Positions 55,117 through 64,000 of a DNA stretch of 64,000 bases are shown here, one piece after another. Position 1 is the stretch's first letter. Every line of letters starts with the position of its first letter. Made by a program: the position numbers and the translations under genes. This stretch comes from Tomocerus qinae (lineage: Eukaryota; Arthropoda; Collembola; Entomobryomorpha; Tomoceridae). The DNA lies in NCBI GenBank assembly GCA_020055645.1, contig CM034549.1, forward strand, positions 22,279,930-22,343,929, in the 5' to 3' direction. The notes beneath the pieces were generated by a model that saw nothing but the letters and a program-made list of their open reading frames with translations, made no database searches and had not been told where the DNA came from.

Positions 55117-57689
55117 CTATTTTAAAGCTTCCTTTTTTTGCAACTGCAAATCTTTTTCAATTTCCTCTAACTTTGCTCGCTGGTATTCATGATTTATGTG
55201 ATTTGCTATCTCACGACTCTTGTCACTGTCATAATCATCGCTGGCTGATTCAGTAGAGCTTCTTGCGTCTTCAATCTAAAGGAAAAAAGACAATTTATAA
55301 CATTAATTAGTATTCACAAGTTTATTAATTCATGTCAACTCTCCTGTAAGTCCTATTCAATTGACCTGTCCTGTCAGTCTTTTCACATGTAAGTTTTTTT
55401 CCTTCTTTAGAAACCAAAGCTAAGCTACATGATGTTATTGAATTACATGAGAAAATTTAATAACTTTCTCCCAATCATAGGATACAGCATTGCCAATATT
55501 TTATTATGTATTTTTTATCACCACCACGTCAGACAGTTTTCACAGTACCCAATGCCACTATAACTATTGGTCAGCTCGGCTCTGCTCATTATAATTACAC
55601 TAATGAAAGTAACTTTCTCCCAACTGCTTCTGGATTGAGACGACAAAAGTGTGGATTGGTTCAACAAAAAGGAATTTTGTGAACAAATTAAAAATAACAT
55701 AGCCTTATAAACGATTAAAATACAATGGTAGAAAAGAATAACATATTTTATGATTTAAAATAAAACTTTTGGCCCTGACGCTAATTCTTAATTTACAGAT
55801 AAAGTATACTCTATCAGACTTAGGACGTAAAATATCATTATTTATTATATAAACTGAATTAAACGTAATCATTAAACAAGTACATACCTTTCCTGAAGAC
55901 AATGCCTTAAAGGCTACTTTACAAATGAAGTATGTCCAAAATACATGTAAGCACAGAAGAATTGACAACATTCCATTGAAGATATAATAAGCCGGAAACA
56001 TTGGCACTATTTTTGGAGCCTCGATCAATGTACTGCAATTTTAAATTAAAATAAAATGATTAAGTGCACATACGTAACACGGTTAAATTAAAGGTTCTAT
56101 CTGTCCCAAATGTAAACAGAAAACACAATTTACAAAGGACAAAGTTACAAACCTATTCAAAATGTACACAGGAAAAATCCCCAGACGAGTCACTATCCAA
56201 AGAATGGCAAACAGACCAAACACAACGTCTCCCAGTAAGTCGAAATTAGCATATTTAGACATTTTTGCTGCCTAAAATTAAAGCACAATTAGGTAATGAT
56301 AAGTTATAAACCTTGATGATTATAGTACGTTGGGAATGAGTTTACGATTGTTCAGTAGTTAATCATTGCAAGCAACAGTAACAGATGCCTACTTACTTCC
56401 AAAAAGGCATCCGCACAATCATGCAAGAGAAGTACAAGTGTTCCAATTCGAGTTAAGTTACACGTCCATGAGAAACCTAACAGGCTTATGGTAGTCAAGT
56501 GGTGTAAAAACATCTGCCAAAAATCTTTCCTTTTCACATCAAAAAATTGGGAGAACATCAGAGACCAGTAAAAACTTGAACCCAGCATATAATACCACCA
56601 AACATCGTTGGGTACACTCTAAACGTTAAAAACATACATGGAATTAGAATAGCTCGTTTATGACTCATCCAAGAATAACTCAACGCAACCTATGCCTATG
56701 TAAGTATGTTAGGTGTACAAAGTGGTGCTTTTATTATAACTTACGTGATGAGGATAATCATACCAACAGTGATTTATATCCCAAAACCAAGCCTTGTCCC
56801 ACAGGATATACGCCCCAACTGCTAACGACACCGTATAGCATAAGAATCGCCACCTGGGTCAAAAAAATATTATGACGATTTTATTTATGTATAATCATTA
56901 TTTAACGAATATTAATTTAATACTGATACAGTTACGAAACCAGAAACTGGGAGAACTGAGACTAACACACAGCAATAAAATAATATAGTGGTATGTAGGA
57001 TATTATTATAATGGAATTGAGTGTTGTACGTTGTACGTCAAATTAAAGCCCACAGTAATAAAGAAACGATATTGATAGCCTTTAAGTAAAGATGAGCTTA
57101 TATCGGATTACGATTTACTTTTACACTTACCCACTTTCACTGAATTTTGCTAAAGTAGTTGGCTTGTCTTTTGCAGTTCTTTTTCTCATCCATCTTTCAA
57201 CCTGCCTGACTTCCATATCAACTTTCTTTGCCAGGGTCTCCAACTCTTTATGATTAAATTTGTTCCGTGAGGACTTGTACGCCTTCTCAAGCACTTCATT
57301 AGGTTGCAAAGATACAACAAGACGATGGACTTTTCTAAGCCCCAAACTTTGACCCCATGGATTAAAAACCAATCTGTGCAAAAAGTAGTAATATAAATCT
57401 TACATATAACATTTAAAAATACGATAGCTTTATTACTACTTACTACCATATTCCCTTATAAATGATATTTATATGTTAGGTTATATGTAGGACAGACATA
57501 CCTCTCTACAACTATCCTCACACAGATCATGGCAAGAGCGAGCGGAATGGGATAAAGTAAATCTTCAGGATTAGAGTAATTGACCTTCTCATTTGGAATA
57601 ATGTCTGGCCAGTCTATACCAGGTGGCAGCCAAACATCAGGATTCCAAAACCATTTCAGGAACGATTGCCAGGTTTGCAAAAGCACCAT
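55117..57689 (-). CDS. Ceramide synthase (LASS/schlank family), seven coding exons
   Basis: Exons on the - strand: 57689-57502, 57373-57131, 56853-56745, 56618-56397, 56271-56153, 56032-55888 and 55275-55117. All have GT-AG introns with matching phases, giving 394 residues. The enzyme N-acylates sphinganine/sphingosine with acyl-CoA in the ER membrane. The N-terminus has the Trp-rich CerS start ([16 protein letters not shown]) and a first membrane helix. A Hox-like segment follows (about 85-135; [14 protein letters not shown], keeping W and the basic run). Next comes the TLC/Lag1 domain with the essential HH pair in [15 protein letters not shown] and the acidic motif [12 protein letters not shown]. 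The acidic C-terminal tail (SDDYDSDKS) resembles the CK2-type phosphorylation region of animal CerS. The ATG at 57689 lies 29 bases after a 5' UTR acceptor and agrees with the family N-terminus. Confidence 0.95.
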
Positions 57690-58681
57690 GTTGACCGAAC
57701 GTTGGACCCAATTTCCTGAAAAGAAATATAACATTTCATAATTTAAGTCGGAAATCATAATATTAAAAATTAAAAAAATTAAACAATCGAATGAACGGAA
57801 AGAATGAACTATCCAGAATCTAGATTGGTGATAATTTTTAGAATGACAAATAGCTTGTTGGAATTACTTTTATACTTTATACTAGATAAATGGAGTTTAA
57901 CAATTATGAATTGACTGAGCTTTCAGGGACACACTGATGTCGATGTCAATGAGATCACTTAAATGCTTACAAAAATCAAGAAAGTGATTTCTATATAACT
58001 GCTAAATGTGCAAATCAGTTTGAATTAAGTTTGAAATGAGCAACAATTGGAAACGTTGAACGGAATTTTCTGTTTGGGTTAAATGGACCAGTTGCTACTT
58101 ATTGATATATTTAACCCATAGCTTAATTAATAATAAACGCTTCTTTCTTTCCATCATTAGGTTTTATCCCTGAATACTTATTTTTCTCTGTTAGGTAGTG
58201 ATAAAAAAATTCAACATAAAGGTTAGTCAAACTCCTCATGGCCTCTTAAAATGCTAAATCGAGCACACAACTCACTTCAGTCAGTTTAATGGTTTATAAT
58301 AGTCATGTAATTGTAATAATTACATTATTGACACAAAAGAATAGAGAAGAGCATTACATGACTAAGTGGTGATTCAATTCAATGTGCTTATGATTCAAAG
58401 GTATGCATAACATAAGTGCACAAGTGCAGCTAACACAAACGAGACGAATCATAAATGATTAAAAAATCCTGGAGATAAGAATAACATGCCAATATGACTA
58501 ATATGAATGACTGATTGGTGATTTGATTACATCAATTATAGATATCAAAGTGTTAAAATAAAAACTGACTAGACGTTTTACAGACTACTAACTACGGACG
58601 GGCAAAAAAATAATATCGCTAGTAATCAGTAATTAATTAGTAATAATCTTAGTTATATATATATAGTTGGCTTACACTTAC

Positions 58682-58760
58682 AAATAAAGAAAATTAGGAC
58701 CATCCACTCGGTCGGTTTATCGGGACTCGGGACAGGCGGGCGGACACCAGACACCAGAAG
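58682..58760 (-). promoter_or_regulatory. Probable non-coding first exon of ceramide synthase
   Basis: A GTAAGTG donor begins at 58681 on the - strand. The exon side is a GC-richer patch (cggtcggtttatcgggactcgg on +, 58710-58732). It would join to the acceptor at about 57718, leaving a 960-base 5' UTR intron. The upstream limit is a guess. Confidence 0.38.
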
Positions 58761-59916
58761 AATTGAGACCTTTTATTTACTTCATACACCCAGGAAACGA
58801 AGGAAATTAACAATTCAGTACCTACAAAAAAACTTACACGCTACGCGCTTACGCTGTGCCGTAGTTTGGCAAATGTATCACGATTTTAATATTAGCTTTC
58901 TTATTGTATTTTGACCAACCCAATTACAGAATTGCACAACAGGCGAAGGAAACTCGAAGCAAAACGGTATCGGTCGGTCGATTTCTGTCTGTTTGAGTTG
59001 AATGAATGTATGTATGAAGAGAGGTGTAGGCGTAGTTCTCTGCCCTGATGAGACAGACAGTAGAATAGTAGTGGGAATAGTAGTGGGATTATTATTAGTT
59101 TGTCATAAAGGTAGTACTAGTACACGGTTGACGGTATCTCTTCCTGCACACACAGACTACGAGTTTGAATTTGAAATTACATGCCATCGAACCTATTATT
59201 GATAGCAAGGAATAGCATCATTTCGGCCAGGGCGGATCTCCCGTTCATAATTTGCGAATATTGTGAATATGTGCCCATGCGAATCGACGAGCTAAACACT
59301 GCTTCCCTAATATTTACCAATTTCAGTGGGAATTTTTGACTTGTTCGGTTTTGGCATGCTGGAAACCTGGTGTCTCTGGAACTGTTTCCATTTTTTTGTA
59401 AGCATATTTTCTGTTTATAGGTGATAGGAAATATTAATTTTATAAAATTGCCGAGTTTACTTAAATTAGCGAATTGTATGAAATAGGATTCCGAAAATCC
59501 AACAGCGAAGAGATTTGTTAGGTAAGTTTTTTAAATGTCCAGGTTGTTGCATATAGTCAATATTTTGTTAAATCTTAAATGTAGCTTTATGATTTAGTCT
59601 CTCCCATGCCTCCATGCGACATTTCTGTAAAAATATGTCAGTCAGAGAAGCCCTGACCGCTTTATTAAATATTTAAGTAAATTATTAGTATTTTTTGAAA
59701 TTATATTCAATATTATTCTTTTATTGTGAATCCAGAATCAGGAATCAAAATAGTTTCCTCAAAAAATTATCTATGCCTGAAATTCATGAAAGTGGAAGAG
59801 AGAAAATTTTTACCATTTTTCTGGACCACAACAAATATCGACAACTGGATCCAAGTTGATACAAAATTCTATTTAGCCCTGAGTCCCTGAGACCTGAGAC
59901 CTGTAAAAGACTGAAA
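58761..59916. promoter_or_regulatory. Divergent promoter region, ceramide synthase / methyltransferase
   Basis: About 1.1 kb lies between the two oppositely transcribed genes. GC-richer sequence with CGGTCGGTCG near 58971-58980 and mixed AT-rich DNA are present. No clear TATA box, and the + transcription start is not visible. The open frame at 59002-59202 shows no recognisable protein. Confidence 0.4.
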
Positions 59917-61962
59917 ATGACTTCCAATTTTAGCATAATGCCAGAATCAAACGAGCAATATGATGAAGTGGAGTACTGGAATAAACGTTATCTACATGAA
60001 GACGAATTTGAGTGGTGCAAGGAATACTCTTCCTTAAAACCTTTATTGAATAAACATGTGAAGCGCTCTGATTCTATTTTAATGCTGGGTAAGCTAAAAT
60101 TTTATTTTTGTTAACACTTTTATTAAATAAGGGCCTTAAAATGGACGTAATTAATATACATAACCTTTCAATGATTACTCAGCAATATTTTTGAATCCTA
60201 ATTATTTGCATTAAAATTATAAAACGTAGCATTAGTATACTATTCGTATTATCAGATATTTTTTAATTTCCCTCATTTTCGAGGCCAACTATTCTTATTC
60301 TACGGTCTAGTGTCTGGTAGAACTAGAAAGACATCTTCAAGTGGTGACTGAGTGACTCAGGGCTCCAGCCAGAAAAAGTTTGGGGGAGAAGGGTTTGCGA
60401 ACATCTATGTAAAATGTAAAAATTAGACTATTTTTGCGTTTTGACCCCAGGTTGCGGCCCTGGAGTTGTTGAGATTGTTTTAATTTTTTATGATAAAATA
60501 CATAATTCTCATAAATGTGTTCATAACACTGAATCAACAAAACAAAAAATAATAGCAGAAAGGGCTACAGGTCATATCGATTAAATGCTTCAATATTAGG
60601 TTTTGAGAAATAAAAAGCCTGCAGAGCTTATAATATGAATGTTACTTGTGTAAATGTATCTACTTTATTTATTTGGGAGAGAAATACGTTAAAATATATT
60701 CATAGAAAGCAAACAAATGGAACGAAATATAAGAATAATTTATCAGCCATAATCTCATGAGAAACGTAAATAATAGGCAGCAATGTTCACCGCTCTTACT
60801 TCTATTTTGCCTTTGGCCAGCCAATTGTACATTTTGTACATTTTTCACAAAGTATACACTATTATTGTGCATTAGATAATCCATTTAACAAAAACAGAAC
60901 TCTGTCTTGAAAGTTAAGTTGTACAGGAAGTAAAGTTAAAACAATTTAAATACCTGATTATTGTAAAGAATGGATGTGCCATGCCTTTCTCTTTGGATCT
61001 ATACCTTCATGTCTTGCAATGAGTTTACTAATGTTAAATTCTATAACCATGCGACTGATCTCTTTGTGGATGTGTGATTCGTCAGATTCTTTATCAAATA
61101 TGCAAGTGATAGTATGCAAACTGAAATTAATTTAAAATATAATTGCGAGAATGAAATTAGTTTACTCTTCCTTATTAGACAAAAACAGTTATAATGATTG
61201 TTTCTTTGCTCACTTGGGTTTTTACAACGCACGTTCATATTTGCATAGGTCCTAGGGTTTGAAGGACATAATGAATTATTTTGCATGCTTGTGAATTGCA
61301 AATGTAAAGATACTATGAGGAAAGTGACTTTTAATCCAATAATACTTACCAATCCTACCTTTTTTCTATTAGAATTGGTGCCTATTTAATCTAAATGGGC
61401 ACATTATGCATTATTACTATTTTAATCTAACCTCAGTAATAACCATGTTTTTGGATGATATCAGTATTCTATACTAATAAAATTATGAATTTGATTTGTA
61501 AAACTTTCAGGCTGTGGAAATAGTCGTCTTAGTTCTTCGATGTATGAAGATGGTTATCATTCCATTACAAATATTGACTACTCGCCAGTAATAATTTCGA
61601 AAATGTCTACAGAATTCCCATATATGACGTGGACCGTGATGGACATGCTAAATTTAACATTTCCTGACTCTACTTTTGATATAGTGATAGAAAAGGCGAC
61701 ATTGGACGTACTTTTCGTAAAAGAAAAGAGTCCATGGAGCGTATCGGAAGAAGTGTCCAAGAAAATGGAGACGGTGCTTCAAAGAGTGTCCTCTATTTTA
61801 AACCATTCAAATGGAAAATTTATTTCTATAACATTTGCCCAGCCACATTTCCGTAAAAGACATTATGAGAAATTTTGGAGTGATTGTAAGTATGAAACGT
61901 TTGGAGAAGGCTTTCACTATTATTTTTATACGAATATGAACGGAATAAACGGAAATAATTAA
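59917..61962 (+). CDS. EEF1AKMT4-like lysine methyltransferase, two exons
   Basis: Exon 1 is 59917-60088 (donor GTAAGC) and exon 2 is 61511-61962 (acceptor actttcag). Joined in phase they give 207 residues. This is a seven-beta-strand SAM-dependent methyltransferase; the human relative (once annotated with ECE2) trimethylates a lysine of elongation factor eEF1A. Visible motifs: the family start YDEVEYWNKRY (about 15-25), the SAM-binding motif I LMLGCGNSRLS split across the intron, the motif I acidic strand end NIDYSPVII, a D after the next strand (VMDMLNLTFP), and motif IV FDIVIEKATLDVLF. The C-terminal ISITFAQPHFRKRHYE matches the family's SAPHFRxRHY block. The length fits (human about 255). 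The ATG at 59917 precedes the conserved block; Met8 is an alternative start. The intron is 1422 bases and holds a transposon-like insertion. Confidence 0.94.
60358..60462. mobile_element. Short hAT-like non-autonomous element (candidate)
   Basis: A 105-base segment in the methyltransferase intron begins CAGGGCTCCAGCC and ends GGTTGCGGCCCTG. The ends are imperfect inverted repeats starting CAGGGC, as in hAT-family transposons. The flanking 8-mers GAGTGACT and GAGTTGTT agree at 5 of 8 positions, a possible decayed target duplication. There is no coding capacity. Confidence 0.4.
60976..61125 (-). pseudogene. Coding-like fragment antisense in intron (candidate)
   Basis: On the - strand an acceptor-like ttaatttcag is followed by about 50 open codons ending in TAA. 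The predicted tail includes HKEISRMVIEFNISKL and GIDPKRKAWHIHSLQ. The residue make-up looks protein-like, but I do not recognise the family and no compatible upstream exon is visible: the nearby GTAAGT donor near 61349 does not join in a working phase. It could be a nested gene end, a captured fragment or a chance frame. Confidence 0.2.
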
Positions 61963-62038
61963 ATATGACAAAGTATATTGTTTGTTAAATACTGTTGTAA
62001 GATGTTTGTAATTCCTTACTCAGATACTTACAGTGTTA

Positions 62039-62063
62039 TTTATTTATAAACATATACATTAAA
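62039..62063. terminator. Overlapping poly(A) signals of two convergent genes
   Basis: ATTAAA on + at 62058-62063 lies 96 bases after the methyltransferase stop. AATAAA on - (62039-62044) lies 30 bases after the stop of the facing gene. The two 3' ends therefore overlap. Confidence 0.6.
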
Positions 62064-62073
62064 AGTTTGTAAT

Positions 62074-64000
62074 TTATATGAAATCCGTCACAAAAATGCA
62101 CCTGCTTCCATCGCCTTGTCGAACAAGGCACAAGTCTCCTGTATCTAAATACGAAACATCGAATCCATTCTTGTTTGCATGATACAAGTTTGAGGTTAAA
62201 CATTCTAGAGACAGAACTCGTCTGTCCGACATTTTTATGGGATGTCTTTGCGATCTGTTGGCTTGTTGGTGGACGCTGTGCTGGTTGTTAACTGCAGGCT
62301 GACACTGGATCCTAGGCCGTTTTCTATACATGCGTTGTTGTTTGTACTCTGCTGTAGATGTAGACGGTTTTCTAGTGTCAGCGCTACATGGAACCTCCAG
62401 CTCCGTAATGAGGTCAAGGTCATTCATAGACAGTGACGTGAGCTGCTGCTGATGTTGATATGGCTGTTGGGGAGCAGGAAATTGAACATTGTGCTGATTC
62501 AATGGTTCATGAGGTGTATAAGGTTGCCCAAACAATGGCTGCTTCTTATTTAAAGTAAAAGTTCTTGGGTTGAATTGAGGTTGATTTACTGGTAGTGCAT
62601 GATGAAACTCAAAATCATCATTTGCTACTGTTGTTACAGAAGCGCAGCGCTGGTGATAGTACTTTTTACTGTCTTCTCCATCTTCACCATCCAACGAAAT
62701 CTACAAAAACACTCCATTTTAGAAAATGTGTATTATTTAGGTTAATTAGATCTAATTTGCTCCTATCTTGGTTTTTAATGACTGTAGCTATCCATACAAA
62801 CTGTACTTAAATACAGTTATTAAGAGTGCAAAGTTTCATGTCATTAAAACACGGACACTCTTAAGTTTCTTCGTACTATTTATTTTAGTAAGAAAGAAAG
62901 GATGCTAGTGTAATTTAGAGTTGTTGTGGTTAATTTTCTCGTGCATTTCCACTTTTAGCTCATAAACTACAGTATTCATCTTGAAAATATTGCAAGAATG
63001 ACAGTAATCTGAAAGTTCTGCAGTATTTTTGCATTTGTATGCACACTGTTCTGTAAGAAATTCTGCAGTAGATTTCTACGTATTTATTATTATTTGTTGC
63101 ATTGTTTTATGCAATAAAACTTGCATCGCTGATAGACAGTTAATCTTTTCCCAATGCTCATTGTGGTCATTAACAAATACATGCATTACAAGATTTACTA
63201 CAACAGTAACATTGAATAGTGAAATGCGCATTAAACTGTTTACGCAAAATGTTTCTCAATCCACTGCTCAATTAAGGATTTTAGTTGGGAAAAAACAGAT
63301 ACTACTATTGTAAAACGTCTATCACAGAAAGAAAGTGAATTCTTTTCTGCAGTGGACAGTAAACTTGAGACACTGAAAAATTATTAACGACAAAAGTTAA
63401 CATGATTACTGGTGTACGAAAAGGAAAAGAGAAAACTCATTCTTCTATGCACATACATGTATATTTAAATTTTTGTTGTATAAATAACTGTATGCATACA
63501 AAAATGAGACAAAATGATTAGTATGATTTAATTAACGATTATCTCACACAAGTTCTCCTGTGTTATCCCTTTCGAAAAAGATAATTGGATTTTTTCCATT
63601 GTTTACATTTACATTGCATTGAAACTGTGTAGTAAGTTTTTAGTGTTTTGACGGAAAGAGCGTGAACGTTAAATAAGGATTAAAACTGGTCTCTAAGCTG
63701 AAAATGTGAAATTATTACGTTCTCTCTCGTGTAGAGGTAACTTTATATTGCTGATAGTTGTGTCTAAAGAATAGGTTAATGGTGTAGTAAATTGAGGCTT
63801 TTTAATCAAGATTTACCTGGTCAATACTGGCGGTGGCAATACTGTCGAAGTCATTACTGAGAGACATGTAGATGTTTCCATTATCAGATGATGGAATATC
63901 TATATAGACAAGAATATAAAATTAAGTAATTCTCGCAGGTAGAGGAGGAATGTATTTTTACCCCTTGAAACTTAATGGTGTGTCATATCCATCCAATAGC
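62074..64000 (-). CDS. Unrecognised Gln-rich protein, 3' part, runs off the window
   Basis: Three exons can be linked on the - strand: a partial exon ending at 63962 (donor GTAAAA), a 40-base exon 63856-63817 (acceptor tgtctctcag, donor GTAAAT) and the terminal exon 62700-62074. The phases agree, reading ...DTPLSFKG, NDFDSIATASIDQ, ISLDGEDGED.... The terminal exon has no in-frame ATG at its head, so the true start lies beyond 64000. The protein has an acidic patch (DGEDGEDSKK), a Gln/Pro-rich middle (QQPYQHQQQL), a basic KRPR nuclear-localisation-like cluster and a compact C-terminal block of about 50 residues (LSLECLTSNLYHANKN ... GDLCLVRQGDGSRCIF). I do not recognise the family; a nuclear or regulatory protein is a guess. 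An alternative acceptor at 63900 would lengthen the small exon but brings a stop in the linked frame. Confidence 0.72.
62707..63810. other. Intron of the Gln-rich gene
   Basis: About 1.1 kb of AT-rich intron between the donor at 63816 and the acceptor at 62701. The + strand open frame at 63029-63313 has no recognised product and no splice support. Confidence 0.5.

Noticed and set aside
59884-59894. TCCCTGAGACC, the start of lin-4/miR-125
   Set aside because: It arises from a local GAGACCT-type repetition just before the methyltransferase ATG; no hairpin arm is present.
61041-61352. 103-codon open frame antisense in the methyltransferase intron
   Set aside because: It runs through an acceptor and a donor-like site without respecting them and has no recognised product. 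Only the separate 60976-61125 frame was kept, as a weak candidate.

Overview
The window is nuclear DNA from a metazoan. Its genes are split by short introns with consensus GTAAGT-type donors and polypyrimidine-AG acceptors, and the base composition is AT-rich. Three copies of the protostome-specific microRNA miR-87 point to a protostome, and the copy types (one starting U, two starting G) resemble arthropods. I cannot name the species. I see no operons, bacterial genes, CRISPR or viral genes.

The layout is strongly two-part. Positions 1 to about 47.6 kb form a gene desert with no recognisable protein-coding gene. It is full of short microsatellites and cryptically simple sequence, broken by small GC-richer islands. 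The clearest functional content is a miR-87 locus at 12.69-14.43 kb: one hairpin on the + strand with an unusually long loop, and two compact hairpins on the - strand. The transcripts converge, so each primary transcript could carry near-perfect antisense sites for the mature miRNA of the other strand. A splice-flanked open frame at 4.4-4.7 kb (-) is the only protein-exon candidate in the desert.

From 47.6 kb to the end the DNA is gene-dense. On the - strand lie a nine-coding-exon VRK-family kinase (47641-50222; 523 residues reconstructed) and a seven-coding-exon ceramide synthase with a Hox-like segment and TLC/Lag1 domain (55117-57689; 394 residues). On the + strand is a two-exon EEF1AKMT4-like methyltransferase (59917-61962; 207 residues). 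Tail-to-tail with it is the 3' part of an unrecognised Gln-rich gene on the - strand (62074 to the window edge). Ceramide synthase and methyltransferase are divergent and probably share the GC-richer promoter region around 58.7-59.9 kb.

The coding genes are unrelated housekeeping functions (chromatin/mitotic kinase, sphingolipid synthesis, translation-factor methylation). Nothing suggests a joint pathway. The most notable system is the convergent miR-87 locus in its large non-coding domain. Other items are several strong stem-loops (4.3, 39.1, 46.8, 49.8 and 52.4 kb), AT palindromes, and a short hAT-like element in a methyltransferase intron. All coordinates come from reading by eye; splice positions may be off by a few bases, especially VRK exon 2.
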